DNA of 64,000 bases, taken from Embleya hyalina. GTDB lineage: Bacteria > Actinomycetota > Actinomycetes > Streptomycetales > Streptomycetaceae. The notes beneath the pieces are model-generated. The model was not told where the DNA came from, ran no database searches, and was given only the letters and a program-made list of their open reading frames with translations. The stretch is taken from the NCBI RefSeq assembly GCF_003967355.1, contig NZ_BIFH01000038.1, forward strand, positions 99,045 to 163,044, in the 5' to 3' direction. This document shows positions 36,114-45,736 of the stretch, in pieces. The translations under genes and the position numbers were made by a program. The first letter of the stretch is position 1. Each line of letters starts with the position of its first letter.

Positions 36114-37168
36114 ATCGCGGATCGACCGGACCACCGGGCCTGGACGCGGAGTTCACCCTGCCGAGGGCCGGCGCGGGCGAACCCGGGATCGGCGGCACCC
36201 CGCTCGTGCCGCTGATACTGCCCGTGTGCGGCGTCGACCGCCGACTGTGGCTCAAGCTCGAAGGAGCCAACGCGTACGGATCGATCAAGGCCCGTACCGC
36301 GCACGCCCTGATCGAGCACCTGGAACGCGACGGCGGCCTGGTACCGGGCGGATCGATCGTCGAGTCCACCTCGGGAAACCTGGGCGTCGCGCTCGCCGGC
36401 ATCTGCCGCGCCCGGGGCTATCGGTGCACCCTCGTGGTGGACCGCGACACCCCGCGCCGGAGCATCACGCTGATGGCGGACGCGGGCGCCGACGTGGTCC
36501 TGGTCGAGCCGACGGCCGACGGCAACCCGGTCGCCGAACGGCTGCGCATGGTGCGCCGGATCCTCGCCGCCGATCGACGCATGCGCTGGACCGACCAGTA
36601 CGGCAGCCCCGCCAACCCGAGCGTGCACGAGCGCTGGACCGGGCCCGAACTCGCCCGGGGCGTCGGTGCCGTCGGCCCGGACGCGGTGGTCGCGGCGATC
36701 TCCACCGGCGGCACCCTGGCGGGCCTGTCCGCCTACTTCCGCCGTGCCCACCCGAACACCACGATCGTCGGGGTGGACGCGGTCGGTTCGGCGGCCACCG
36801 GCGGCGAACGCGGCGCGCGTCCGGCCAAGATCCCCGGCTTCGGGTCGGGACGTCGCTCCTCGTTCCTGCGCCCGGGCGATTGGGACATGTGCGTGCGGGT
36901 CCACGACGAATACGCCGCTCCGGCCTGCCGGGTCGTGCGTGCGGCCACCGGCCTGACCCTGGGCGGCTCCTCCGGCGCCGCGCTCCTGGGCGCGGTGGTC
37001 GCCGCCCGAGGCGACCCGGAACTGCGCGAGATCGGCGTGATCTGTCCGGACCTGGGCGCCGCGTATCTGAACACCGTCTACGCGAGCCGCCGCCCGCCGC
37101 CGCCCGGGTCCGAACCGGCCCTGCGCGAGGGCCTGGCCGACCTGGCCGCCGCCCGCAGACGCGGGTGA
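36110..37168 (+). CDS. Cysteine-synthase/SbnA-like PLP enzyme
   Basis: 352 aa from ATG 36110 (ATGA overlap with the LanB-like gene). A fold-type II PLP enzyme: LWLKLEGANAYGSIKARTA carries the Schiff-base lysine Lys60, and IVESTSGNLGVALAGICRAR and AISTGGTLAG bind the substrate carboxylate and the phosphate. The layout resembles O-acetylserine sulfhydrylase relatives such as SbnA, which makes 2,3-diaminopropionate precursors from O-phosphoserine and glutamate. No SbnB partner is visible, so the product may be a different beta-substituted alanine. Supply of a non-proteinogenic residue for one of the unassigned A domains fits the context. Confidence 0.85.
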   Translation: MNRGSTGPPGLDAEFTLPRAGAGEPGIGGTPLVPLILPVCGVDRRLWLKLEGANAYGSIKARTAHALIEHLERDGGLVPGGSIVESTSGNLGVALAGICRARGYRCTLVVDRDTPRRSITLMADAGADVVLVEPTADGNPVAERLRMVRRILAADRRMRWTDQYGSPANPSVHERWTGPELARGVGAVGPDAVVAAISTGGTLAGLSAYFRRAHPNTTIVGVDAVGSAATGGERGARPAKIPGFGSGRRSSFLRPGDWDMCVRVHDEYAAPACRVVRAATGLTLGGSSGAALLGAVVAARGDPELREIGVICPDLGAAYLNTVYASRRPPPPGSEPALREGLADLAAARRRG

Positions 37169-37247
37169 ACCGTCCGGATTCGGGAGCGCGAGGTCCGAGA
37201 CCGGGAGCAGGACGCCCGCCGTGCGGGTGGGAACGGAGAACACGCGA

Positions 37248-37985
37248 ATGCGAAACGGAGCCGAGATGAAACCCCTGCCGCTGGTGTGCCTGCCCTTCGC
37301 CGGGGTCGGTGCCTCGATCTTCCGTACCTGGTGGGGGCGTGAGGGACACGGCCTGAGCATCGTTCCGGTGCAACTGCCGGGCCGGGAGGAGCTGATCGAC
37401 GACGAGCCGCACCGGGACATCGGGGCCGCGATCGACGAACTCGCCCCGCGCGTGCTGGCCGCGCTGCGGGGTCGTACCGAGATCGCCGTCTTCGGACACA
37501 GCATGGGCGCCTTCCTGGGCTACGAGTTGGCGCATCGCCTGATCGACACCGCCGACATCCGCGTCGCGGTCCTGGTGGTCAGCGGCTCGCACGGCCCGCA
37601 CCAATCGCGCCGACGGCAGGTCACCGGCCTGTCCGACGAGCAATTCCTGGATGGGATCGCGGAGTTCGTCGGATATCGACCGGCCGCCCTGGACGATCCG
37701 GAGTTCCGCGAACTGCTGTTGCCCGTGCTGCGCGCGGACGCCGAGATGCACGAGCGCTACCGGCCGAGCGTCGATCGGCCGCTGCCCGCACCCATCCTCA
37801 CCGTGCGCGGCAGTGCGGACGACATGGTCTCGGCGCGGGAGGTCGGCCAGTGGCAGGCGGTCACCACCGCGCCGCTGCTCACCGCCGAACTCCCGGGTGG
37901 ACACATGTATCCGACGGAACACGCGGACGCCCTGCTGCGGTTGATCGCGGGCACGGTGGGCCAACCCGTGGGTCCGAGCCGATGA
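37248..37985 (+). CDS. Type II thioesterase
   Basis: 245 aa from ATG 37248, which has GGAGAA at good spacing; ATG 37266 is an alternative. It is an alpha/beta hydrolase of the RifR/TEII class: LVCLPFAGVGASIFRTWW, VPVQLPGREELIDDE, the nucleophile elbow FGHSMGAFLGYELA (Ser85), the acid in RGSADDMVS and the histidine in PGGHMYP. TEIIs clear mis-primed carrier proteins; some relatives (SyrC, CmaE) move aminoacyl groups between carriers. With a broken A domain in NRPS1 and a separate Thr-PCP protein downstream, a shuttle role is worth testing. Its stop overlaps the SDR start. Confidence 0.92.
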   Translation: MRNGAEMKPLPLVCLPFAGVGASIFRTWWGREGHGLSIVPVQLPGREELIDDEPHRDIGAAIDELAPRVLAALRGRTEIAVFGHSMGAFLGYELAHRLIDTADIRVAVLVVSGSHGPHQSRRRQVTGLSDEQFLDGIAEFVGYRPAALDDPEFRELLLPVLRADAEMHERYRPSVDRPLPAPILTVRGSADDMVSAREVGQWQAVTTAPLLTAELPGGHMYPTEHADALLRLIAGTVGQPVGPSR

Positions 37986-38851
37986 GCGCGGCGCAGATGC
38001 GGGGCCGCGCGCACGACGACGGCGCCCCGCGACTCGCGGACCGGACCGCCGTGATCACCGGGGCGGGTCGGGGACTGGGCCGGGCCTGCGCGGTGCGCTA
38101 CGCCGAAGCGGGCGCCGACCTGTTGCTGCTCGACGTCGCCTCGGACCACCCCGGCGTCCCGTATCCGCTGGCCTCCCCGGCCCAACTGGCGGAAACGGCG
38201 CGGCAATGCGCCGACCTCGGCGTCGAGGTGGTCACCTCCGTGGCGGACATCACCGACGCGGCGACGGTGGACCGGGCGATCGACCTGGCCCTGGACCGGT
38301 TCGGCGGGATCGACGTGCTGCTCAACAACGCGGGCATCGCGGCGCCTTCGGGCAAACCGATCCACGAGATCCGCGAGGACGAGTGGCAGTTGATGCTGGA
38401 CGTCGACCTGAGCGGCGCGTGGCGGCTGATGAAGGCGGTGGCGCCGGTGATGGTCGAACAGCGCGGCGGCAGCATCGTGAACGTCTCCTCGACCGCCGGC
38501 ATGGTCGGCTACCGCAACTTCGCCGCCTACGTCGCGGCCAAGCACGGTCTGATCGGCCTCACCCGCGCGGCGGCGCTCGACTACGCGCCCTACGGGGTGC
38601 GGGTCAACGCGCTGTGCCCGGGGTCGGTACGCGACGACCCGCTCCTGGAGGGCCGCATGCTCGGCGAGATCGCCCGCTCGCTGGACGTCCCCGCCGACGA
38701 ACACGAGGCGGCCTTCGTCCAGGCCCAGCCCACCAACGCCCTCGTCGAACCGGCGGACGTGGCCGGCGCGGCCCTATGGCTGGCCGGCGACGAGGCCCGC
38801 CAGGTCACGGGAAGCCTGCTCGCGGTCGACGGGGGGTTCACGGTCCGATGA
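37982..38851 (+). CDS. Short-chain dehydrogenase/reductase in the NRPS operon
   Basis: 289 aa from ATG 37982 (ATGA overlap with TEII). It is a classical SDR: cofactor motif TGAGRGLG, the acidic DVAS at the end of beta2 (suggesting NAD preference), [12 protein letters not shown], the catalytic Ser in NVSSTAG, and YVAAKHG with Tyr183 and Lys187. The C-terminus VDGGFTVR is typical. It may oxidise a hydroxylated amino acid formed by the AspH-like enzymes or reduce a keto group on the product. Its stop overlaps the ATG of NRPS3. Confidence 0.92.
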   Translation: MSAAQMRGRAHDDGAPRLADRTAVITGAGRGLGRACAVRYAEAGADLLLLDVASDHPGVPYPLASPAQLAETARQCADLGVEVVTSVADITDAATVDRAIDLALDRFGGIDVLLNNAGIAAPSGKPIHEIREDEWQLMLDVDLSGAWRLMKAVAPVMVEQRGGSIVNVSSTAGMVGYRNFAAYVAAKHGLIGLTRAAALDYAPYGVRVNALCPGSVRDDPLLEGRMLGEIARSLDVPADEHEAAFVQAQPTNALVEPADVAGAALWLAGDEARQVTGSLLAVDGGFTVR

Positions 38852-41800
38852 AGAACGGTGCCCGGATGCGCAAGAGCGAGAACACGAACACGAACGCGCC
38901 CGGCCGCACGGGCGGCACCGACGGCACGCGCCCCAAGCCGAGAATGGCGGTGGCGGGCCCGGCCCCAACGGGCACGCTCCCGGCTCCCGCCGATGCGGGG
39001 CCCGCTTTCGCGGGTGCGGGGACGGTAGGGGGCGTGCCGGTGGGTGCGGGGCCCGCTTTCGCGGGTGTGGGGACGGTGGCGGGTGTGCCGGTGGATGCCG
39101 GGGCCGAGTCGGTGGGTGTGGTTCCTGTTCGGGAAGGTGCGGGCTGTGTGGGTTCCGTGCCGGTGGGTGCTGGGGCCGAGTCGGTGGGTGCGGGGCCTGC
39201 TTTCGCGGGTGTGGGGACGGTGGCGGGCGTGCCGGTGGATGCCGGGGCCGAGTCGGTGGGTGCGGGCTGTGTGGGTTCCGTGCCGGTGGGTGCGGTTCCT
39301 GGTCGGGCGGGTGCGGGGCCCGCTTTCGCGGGTGCGGGGACGGTGGCGGGTGTGCCGGTGGATGCCGGGGCCGAGTCGGTGGGTGCGGTTCCTGGTCGGG
39401 AGGGTGCGGGCTGTGTGGGTTCCGTGCCGGTGGGTGCTGGGGCCGAGTCGGTGGGTGTGGTTCCTGGTCGGGTGGGTGCGGGGCCTGCTTTTGCGGGTGT
39501 GGGGACGGTGGCGGGTGTGCCGGTGGATGCCGGGGCCGAGTCGGTGGGTGTGGTTCCTGGTCGGGAGGGTGCGGGCCGTGTGGGTTCCGTGCCGGTGGGT
39601 GCGGGGGCCGAGTCGGTGGGTGTGGGGGCCGGTTCGAGGGGCGGCGCGGTGATATCTACCGTGGTGGATGCGGCAGTTGGGCCGGCGGGGGCGGGCGCGC
39701 CCCCCGAGCCGACCGCGTCGGACACGGCGGGGCTCGGCCCCGGGCGGACCGCTGCGGCGGCGGTCTCCGCTGTTGCCCCCGGTTCGGCTGCTGTGGTTGC
39801 GGCCGTCGGGTCGACGGTGGCGGATGCGGTTTCCGTGGCTGGGCCTGATGATGCGGGTTTCGGTGTGGTGGCTGTGGATGTCGCCGCTGTGGTGCCCGCT
39901 GTCGACGCGGTCTCCGGTTCGGCTGTCGTGGTTGCGGCTGCCGGGTCGATGGTGGCAGACGCGGTTCCTGTGTCAGGGCCTGGTGATGTGGTGCCCGCTG
40001 TGGACGCGGCCTCGGGTTCGGCTGTCGTGGTTGCGGCTGCCGGGTCGATGGTGGCGGGCGCGGTTCCTGTGTCAGGGCCTGGTGATGTGGTGCCCGCTGT
40101 GGACGCGGCTTCGGGTTCGGCTGTTGTGGTTGTGGGTGCCGGGTCGATGGTGGCGGGCGCGGTTTCCGGGGCGGGGGCCGTGGGTGTGGCTTTCGGTTCG
40201 ATGGCCCCGGATGGTGCCGCTGTGTCGGCCGACTTCGGCGCGGTTGTCGGTTCGACCGCCGTGGGCGTGACGACCGCGCCCGCCGTTGTCGACGTGGGTT
40301 CCGGTCCCGGCGGGATCGGTGCGTCGGATGTGGCCGGCGAGGCTGGTGGTTCGGTCTCGGCGGGGTGCGGCCGGGGGCGTTCCGTGCGGGAGTTGCAGCT
40401 TGGGCGGGGTTGTCACAGCCTCGTGCGGCGGTTGCCGGTGGGGGTGGACGACGAGACCGTGCGCCTTGGGCTGTGGCGGGTCGCCGAGGCCTGGCCCGGG
40501 GCGGGGGTCGGGGTCGTGTGGCGGCAGGTGGTGGCCGTGGACTCGGATCATCCCGTCGCCAGGCGGCGGCGGGAGCGCGAGGCGGAGCGGCCGGTGCATC
40601 CGGCCGCGGGGCCGCTGCGGGTGTTGGTCCTGGTGTACGCCGACGGCGTTGCCGACCTGGTCCTGGTCGCGGAGCGGGCGGCGGTGTCGCCGCTCGGGCT
40701 GCACCGACTGGCCGATGTGTTGTTCGGCGGCCCGATCCCGGCCGACCCGGTGACCGCACCCTCCGTGCCGACGCTCGTCGCCGAACTGCCGGAGTTCCGG
40801 GCGAACCGTCCCGAGGCCGCGCCGGACTGGGCGCTCGGGGAGCCCGGCGAGGTCGGGCGGATCGGGTGGGCGTCGGTGCCCCTGCCCGCGCTGCCCGGCC
40901 TGTACGAGCGGCTGCTCCCGGCGGCGGTGGCGCTCGTGTCGGCCCGGCACGCGGGCGAGCCGTGGCAGCGCTTCGCCGTTCTGGACGTCGCCGCCGAGAC
41001 CGTGGCCGCCGCGACGCCGTACGGGCGATGCCGCCGACTGGGGCCGCATGTACACGACGTGCGGGTGGACGAGGACGACACGGTCGGCCGCTACCTGCAC
41101 CTGATCGCCGCGAGTTGCCCCGGCGCCGGGCCGATCGCGGTCGCGCCGACGGAACCGGGCCCGGTGCCGCGGACGGTACTGATCACCGCCGCCGACGGCG
41201 CGGACGGGTGGGCCGACTACCGCCCGTCCCTGGCCCCGATCGCGCCGCTCACGCTCTACGCCGCGGAGGACCCGGCCGGCACCCCGACGCTGACCTGCCG
41301 CCACGACGCGGGACTGGTCGACGCCTCGGTCGCCGAGCGCATCTGCCGGCATGTGGCGCGCGTCGTCCGCGAGTTGCACGCCGCCGCCGACACCGCGCCG
41401 CTGGCCACGATCACCTGGCTGAGCACCGCCGAGGCCCGGGACACGCTGCGGCTGGGCGGCGTGGAACGGCGACTCGACCCGGCCTCCGACCGGGCGAACA
41501 CGATCCACGCCCGCTTCGCAGCGACGGCCGCCGCCCGACCCGACGCGATCGCCCTCTCGGACGACGACGGCACGTACACGTACCGGGAGTTGGCCGCCCG
41601 CGCCGACCTGACGGCTCGCGGCCTCCAAGCGGCGGGCGCCGAACCCGGCGACCGGATAGGCGTGTTCCTGGAGCCGGACGCCGAGATCGTGGTGGTCCTC
41701 CTGGCCGTACTCATCGCCGGTTGCACCTATGTGCCGCTGGACGTACGCCATCCACACGCGCGACTGCGGCACACCGCGACGGACGCCGGCCTGCGCCTGG

Positions 41801-43311
41801 TGATCGGCGACCCGAAGAACTTCCCGACCGATCCGACCGACCCGACCGTCACCGTCCTCGACCCGGCGACGATCCGCCAACGCGGCACGGATCAGCCCGA
41901 GTTCACCGCACCCGCCGTCGGCGAAGAGCATCCGGCCTACGTGATCTACACCTCCGGCTCCACCGGCCGCCCGAAGGGCGTCGAGGTGCCGCACGGCAAC
42001 GTCCTCGCGCTGCTCGACGCGACCCGCGACCTGCTCGCCCCGGGAGTCGACGACGTCTGGACCCTGTTCCACTCCACCGCCTTCGACTTCTCGGTCTGGG
42101 AGATCTGGGGCTGCCTGCTCGGCGGCGGCCACCTCGTGGTGGTGTCCTACTGGACGGCCCGCTCGGTCGAGGACTTCTACGATCTGCTGGTCGAGCGGCG
42201 CGTGACCGTGCTCAACCAGACGCCGTCCGCCTTCGCCCAACTCGTCGAGGTGGACCGCCGACGGGCCGAGGATCTGGCGCTGCGCCTGGTGGTCTTCGGC
42301 GGCGAGCCGCTGCATCCGCCGATGGTGCGCCCCTGGTTCGAGCGGCACTCGTACTCGGAGTGCCGGTTGGTGAACATGTACGGCATCACCGAGACGACCG
42401 TGCACGTCACCGCCCAGCCGCTGACCCCGACCCGGGCGGCCGGCGAGGCGCGGTCCGTCGGCGCGCCGCTGCCGGGCTGGTGGGTGTCGGTGCGCGACCC
42501 GAGGGGACGGGTGCTACCGCCCGGGGTGGCGGGCGAGTTGTGGGTCGGCGGCGCCGGCGTGGCCATCGGCTACCTGGACCGCCCGGAGCAGACGGCCGAA
42601 CGATTCGTGGTGGATCCGCTCACCGGGCAGCGGGTCTACCGCAGCGGCGACCGGGGGCGGCTGCGCGCGGACGGCCGTATCGATCATCTGGGCCGCCTGG
42701 ACAGCCAGGTGAAGGTGCGCGGCTACCGCATCGAACTGGGTGAGATCGAGGCGGTGTTGCTGGAGCACACGAGTGTGATCGAGGCGGCGGCGGTGGTCCG
42801 CGGGGCGAGCGCCGGCGACGGAGCGGAAGCCCGGATCGACGCGTATCTCGTGCTGGTCGACGGCGGCGACCCGGCGCAGGTGCTGCGCGCGGCGCGGGCG
42901 GTGTTGCCGGAATACATGGTGCCGGGCCGGGCCGTCGTGGTGCCGGCGCTGCCGCTGACGGTGAACGGGAAGGTCGATACCGACCGGCTTGCCGCACTGT
43001 CCGCGCCGGACGACGTCGCGGGACCGGCCTCGACCGGCCCGGGCCCGATGGCGGCCGACACGGCCGCCGGGCCCGGTACGGCCGCCGAGTCCGCGACGGC
43101 CGCGACGGTGTGGGAGATCTGGCGGCGGGTGTTGGGGGCCGACGCGAGGCCGGACGAGGGCTTCTTCGAGGTCGGCGGCAACTCGCTGTCGGCGACACGG
43201 CTGCTCGCCGAGTTGCGGGCCGCCGGTCTGCCCCGGATCACGGTGCGGCAGTTCTACCGGCACGCCACCGTGCCGCGCCTGGTGGCGTTGTTGACCGAGG
43301 GCGCCGGGTGA
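38848..43311 (+). CDS. NRPS3: repeat-rich N-terminus, degenerate C-like domain, Thr-type A domain, PCP
   Basis: 1487 aa from ATG 38848, overlapping the SDR stop. Residues 1-47 are basic and polar. Residues about 48-455 are Gly/Val/Ala tandem repeats. Residues 511-855 look like the remains of a condensation domain with no HHxxxDG. The A domain spans 885-1385 ([29 protein letters not shown]), and the PCP has Ser1446 in [11 protein letters not shown]. The A pocket reads D-F-W-N-V-G-M-V-H, one change from the published threonine code DFWNIGMVH. There is no thioesterase. It looks like a stand-alone loading protein (compare SyrB1) that charges Thr for modification and transfer. A later start, after the repeats, is an alternative, but the coupled ATG argues for the full length. 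Confidence 0.88.
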   Translation: MKNGARMRKSENTNTNAPGRTGGTDGTRPKPRMAVAGPAPTGTLPAPADAGPAFAGAGTVGGVPVGAGPAFAGVGTVAGVPVDAGAESVGVVPVREGAGCVGSVPVGAGAESVGAGPAFAGVGTVAGVPVDAGAESVGAGCVGSVPVGAVPGRAGAGPAFAGAGTVAGVPVDAGAESVGAVPGREGAGCVGSVPVGAGAESVGVVPGRVGAGPAFAGVGTVAGVPVDAGAESVGVVPGREGAGRVGSVPVGAGAESVGVGAGSRGGAVISTVVDAAVGPAGAGAPPEPTASDTAGLGPGRTAAAAVSAVAPGSAAVVAAVGSTVADAVSVAGPDDAGFGVVAVDVAAVVPAVDAVSGSAVVVAAAGSMVADAVPVSGPGDVVPAVDAASGSAVVVAAAGSMVAGAVPVSGPGDVVPAVDAASGSAVVVVGAGSMVAGAVSGAGAVGVAFGSMAPDGAAVSADFGAVVGSTAVGVTTAPAVVDVGSGPGGIGASDVAGEAGGSVSAGCGRGRSVRELQLGRGCHSLVRRLPVGVDDETVRLGLWRVAEAWPGAGVGVVWRQVVAVDSDHPVARRRREREAERPVHPAAGPLRVLVLVYADGVADLVLVAERAAVSPLGLHRLADVLFGGPIPADPVTAPSVPTLVAELPEFRANRPEAAPDWALGEPGEVGRIGWASVPLPALPGLYERLLPAAVALVSARHAGEPWQRFAVLDVAAETVAAATPYGRCRRLGPHVHDVRVDEDDTVGRYLHLIAASCPGAGPIAVAPTEPGPVPRTVLITAADGADGWADYRPSLAPIAPLTLYAAEDPAGTPTLTCRHDAGLVDASVAERICRHVARVVRELHAAADTAPLATITWLSTAEARDTLRLGGVERRLDPASDRANTIHARFAATAAARPDAIALSDDDGTYTYRELAARADLTARGLQAAGAEPGDRIGVFLEPDAEIVVVLLAVLIAGCTYVPLDVRHPHARLRHTATDAGLRLVIGDPKNFPTDPTDPTVTVLDPATIRQRGTDQPEFTAPAVGEEHPAYVIYTSGSTGRPKGVEVPHGNVLALLDATRDLLAPGVDDVWTLFHSTAFDFSVWEIWGCLLGGGHLVVVSYWTARSVEDFYDLLVERRVTVLNQTPSAFAQLVEVDRRRAEDLALRLVVFGGEPLHPPMVRPWFERHSYSECRLVNMYGITETTVHVTAQPLTPTRAAGEARSVGAPLPGWWVSVRDPRGRVLPPGVAGELWVGGAGVAIGYLDRPEQTAERFVVDPLTGQRVYRSGDRGRLRADGRIDHLGRLDSQVKVRGYRIELGEIEAVLLEHTSVIEAAAVVRGASAGDGAEARIDAYLVLVDGGDPAQVLRAARAVLPEYMVPGRAVVVPALPLTVNGKVDTDRLAALSAPDDVAGPASTGPGPMAADTAAGPGTAAESATAATVWEIWRRVLGADARPDEGFFEVGGNSLSATRLLAELRAAGLPRITVRQFYRHATVPRLVALLTEGAG
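38995..39640 (+). repeat. In-frame tandem repeats in NRPS3, family 1
   Basis: The block encoding GAGPAFAG starts at 38995, 39046, 39190, 39313 and 39478. The spacings are 51, 144, 123 and 165 bp, all multiples of three. Between them recur [11 protein letters not shown] and [12 protein letters not shown]. Codon use (many GGT, GTG, GCT) is G/T-rich and unlike the flanking GGC/GTC style, a sign of recent expansion. Every length change keeps the frame, which supports translation. Confidence 0.85.
39889..40185 (+). repeat. In-frame 99-bp tandem repeats in NRPS3, family 2
   Basis: Units start at 39889, 39988 and 40087, exactly 99 bp (33 codons) apart. The first two encode nearly the same 33 residues ([18 protein letters not shown]...) and the third diverges towards its end. 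The repeats are unrelated in sequence to family 1, but the Gly/Ala/Val composition is similar. Confidence 0.85.
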
Positions 43312-43340
43312 GCGGGGTCGGCCCGGCGCCGTCGGGTACG

Positions 43341-44636
43341 TCAGCGAGCGGTCGGCCCCGGGTCGTCGGCGCCGACGCGGGCCTCCTCGTCGCCGGCGCG
43401 TTCGGCCGCGTACGCGCGCAGCAGGGTGGCGAGGCGGTAGCGGTCGGGGCCGGTCTCCTCCAACAGGTGCACGCTGACCAGGCTTTCCAGCAGTCGGCGG
43501 GTGTGTCCGAGCGGGCGGCCGATCAGCCCCGCGGCGACGGCCGCCTCCAGGCGCCCGTCCGGATGCAGGCCGAGCAGGCGAAAGGCCCGCGCGGCCTCCG
43601 GGTCGAGGTCGCGATAGGACCCGAAGAACGCGGAGCGCAGCGCGAGGTGCGGGTCGTCGGCGTCGGCCAGCAGATCCAACCGGCTCTTCTCGTCGTCGAG
43701 TTCCTCGGCGAGCAGGGCGAGCGAGCGGTGCGGTCGGGCGGCCAGGCGCTCGGCGGCGATCCGCAGCGCCAGCGGCAGATGGGCACAGTGTCGAGCCAAC
43801 TTCCCGGCCGCGTCCGCCTCGGCGAGCACCCGATCGGGGCCGACCACCGCGCACAGCAGTGCCACCGACTCGGCCGGCGACATCGGTCCGAGCGGGATCT
43901 TGGACGCGCCGGCGCGCACCGCGATCCCGGTCAGTCGGCGGCGACTGGTCACCACGGCGGCACAACCGGCGGTTCCCGGCAGCAGGGGCGCGACCTGCCG
44001 GGAGTCCGCCGCGTTGTCCAGGATCACCAGCATGCGCAGGCCGGCCAGCAGGCTGCGGAACATCGCGGCACGCTGTTCCAGGTCGGCCGGGACGGCGGGC
44101 GGACACACCCGAAGCGCGATCAGGAAGTCGGCCAACGCCTCGGTCGGACGCACCGGTTCGGCATCGGGGGAGGAGCCGCGCAGGTCGCGGTAGAGCACAC
44201 CGCCGGGAAACGACCCGGAGACCTGTCCGGCCCAGCGGATCATCAGCGCGCTCTTGCCCACGCCGGCGGGTCCGTCGATGGCGACCGTGAGCGGCAGGCC
44301 GGTCTCCGTACTGTGTGCCAGGAGCGCGTCGAGATTGCGGAGTTCGCGTTCACGGCCGATGAATCCGGTGGTCGAGGGCGGGAGTTGGGCCGGACGCAGG
44401 CGGGGCGGGAGGTCGTCGGCGGCGGAGCCGGCCAGTGCGGCCAGTACACCCTCGGCGGCAAGTTCCCGGTCGCACAATCGGGCCAACTGCATGGTCGGCG
44501 TCGACATGCCGTTCTCTATCTTGCTCAGCCAGCCCGGACTGTAGGCCACGAGGCCGGCCAACTGCCGCAGGGACAGGCCCTGTTGTCGACGATGATGGCG
44601 CAGGGCGGCGCCGAACGACACGGTGTGATCGTCCAT
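43341..44636 (-). CDS. XRE-type HTH fused to NB-ARC (STAND) ATPase, candidate cluster regulator
   Basis: 431 aa from ATG 44636 (MDDHTVSFGAALRHH); GTG 44687 would add 17 residues. Residues about 5-65 form a helix-turn-helix of the Cro/CI type (RRQQGLSLRQLAGLVAYSPG, then WLSKIENGMSTPTMQ). An NB-ARC P-loop follows (VAIDGPAGVGKSALM), then Walker B-like MLVILDNA, VVTSRRRLTG and HLPLALRIAAERL. There is no SARP or TPR tail, so it resembles the shorter AfsR-like/STAND regulators of Streptomyces. It converges on NRPS3 with 29 bp between stops. Regulation of the cluster is likely from position, not proven. Confidence 0.85.
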   Translation of the reverse strand: MDDHTVSFGAALRHHRRQQGLSLRQLAGLVAYSPGWLSKIENGMSTPTMQLARLCDRELAAEGVLAALAGSAADDLPPRLRPAQLPPSTTGFIGRERELRNLDALLAHSTETGLPLTVAIDGPAGVGKSALMIRWAGQVSGSFPGGVLYRDLRGSSPDAEPVRPTEALADFLIALRVCPPAVPADLEQRAAMFRSLLAGLRMLVILDNAADSRQVAPLLPGTAGCAAVVTSRRRLTGIAVRAGASKIPLGPMSPAESVALLCAVVGPDRVLAEADAAGKLARHCAHLPLALRIAAERLAARPHRSLALLAEELDDEKSRLDLLADADDPHLALRSAFFGSYRDLDPEAARAFRLLGLHPDGRLEAAVAAGLIGRPLGHTRRLLESLVSVHLLEETGPDRYRLATLLRAYAAERAGDEEARVGADDPGPTAR

Positions 44637-45142
44637 GTTCACCTGCTGCAAGGGACCGAACCTTTCCTGTGTGGAAACTGTCGGCACTGCCCGGACGCAC
44701 CCCGGGTGAGGTGGCCCGTCCGGGTTCCGAAGGCCCGCGGGCTCTTGTGGAGCGTTCTCCCGGCGCAGGTCGACGCCGATCGGGCGACGAATGGGCGGGG
44801 GAGATGGTTGTACTGCCCATCCAGAGAGTCACCCTAGGAGAGCGGAAGGCGGTGCCGGCAGATTGAATCCCGCCAAACACCCTGCCCCGAAGTCCGGTTG
44901 GGATGCCGATGTGACAGTTGTTGCATCAGTGATGTTTGCCGGCTTTCGAATCCGACACGTGACCCGTCGGTCACGCTGCGACTACTCTACGCTGTGGGCG
45001 GAGTTCGCTCGACTCCCCTGTGTCGAACGCACATCCCCTGCGCCGAACGCGCGTCCCCCGTCGCGCGGTCCACGTCGAACGACCCGCGTCGCATCCCTCG
45101 TTGCGCGCGGCTCGCCTCGAACAAGTCACCCAGGGAGGCACG
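44637..45142. other. Intergenic region with two small inverted repeats
   Basis: 506 bp between divergent genes. CATCA-G-TGATG (44924-44934) and GTGACC-CGTC-GGTCAC (44959-44974) are perfect small dyads, followed by TACTCT (44983-44988), a possible -10 element for the VOC gene. The stretch 45000-45110 repeats the theme TCGAACG with ...CGTCCC and is low in information. No gene is supported. Confidence 0.45.
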
Positions 45143-45658
45143 GTGACGATCCGTCGGACCAACCACATGGTCCTGTCCGTCCGCGACCTCGATCTCTCCA
45201 CCCGGTTCTACCGTGACGTCGTGGGCCTGGAGGTGATCGGCCGCCTGCCCGCCGCCGCGCACTGGCCGGCCATGACCCTGCTCCGCTCCGCGCCGGAGTC
45301 GAGTACCCGCCACGACCTGGGCCTGATCGCCGACACCGGCCCCGGAGCGGTCGTCGGCCGACGCCGGCCGGGGCTGTACCACGTCGCCTTCGAGGTCGAC
45401 ACGATCGCCCAACTCCACGGCGCACGCGGCCGGTTGCTCACGGCCGACGCCCTCGGCCGCAGCGTCGACCAGGGCACGCGCCTTTCCGTCCACGGTCACG
45501 ACCCGGACGGGATCATGGTCGAGATCCTCTGGCGTGTCCCGCTCGGGGACCGGCCCCACCCGGACGAACCGCGCTGTACGTCCCTCGACTTCGACCGCGC
45601 CCGACAACACCGGTACGGCCGGCCGGCCGGCGACCGAGTGGTGGGCGCACCGGCCTGA
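45143..45658 (+). CDS. VOC-family (glyoxalase/dioxygenase fold) protein
   Basis: 171 aa from GTG 45143 with CAGGGAGGCAC just upstream. It has the paired beta-alpha-beta-beta-beta fold of VOC proteins: NHMVLSVRDLDLSTRFYRDVVG at the start, LYHVAFEVD in the second half and DPDGIMVEILW near the end. The metal positions His (NHMVL), His (LYHVAF) and Glu (VEILW) are present, as in extradiol dioxygenases and glyoxalases. It resembles catechol-2,3-dioxygenase-like members. The basic C-terminal tail (about 35 residues) is extra. Substrate unknown; a resistance or tailoring role for the adjacent cluster is possible but unproven. Confidence 0.88.
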   Translation: MTIRRTNHMVLSVRDLDLSTRFYRDVVGLEVIGRLPAAAHWPAMTLLRSAPESSTRHDLGLIADTGPGAVVGRRRPGLYHVAFEVDTIAQLHGARGRLLTADALGRSVDQGTRLSVHGHDPDGIMVEILWRVPLGDRPHPDEPRCTSLDFDRARQHRYGRPAGDRVVGAPA

Positions 45659-45707
45659 GGCGGGACGGACCGGCCCCGAATCCCGGGCGCTCCTCGGCGG
45701 GAACCCG

Positions 45708-45736
45708 CCGGCGACGATCGCGCCGATCGTCGCCGG
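45708..45736 (+). terminator. Hairpin terminator after the VOC gene
   Basis: CCGGCGACGATCG (45708-45720) and CGATCGTCGCCGG (45724-45736) form a perfect 13-bp stem with a three-base loop, 50 bp after the VOC stop. Confidence 0.8.

Noticed and set aside
38838..39725. A Pro/Thr/Ser/Ala-rich repetitive frame (295 codons) opposite the NRPS3 repeats
   Set aside because: It would be a plausible mucin-like protein, but it has no signal peptide or ribosome-binding site, ends inside the SDR region, and the plus-strand frame is coupled to the SDR gene.
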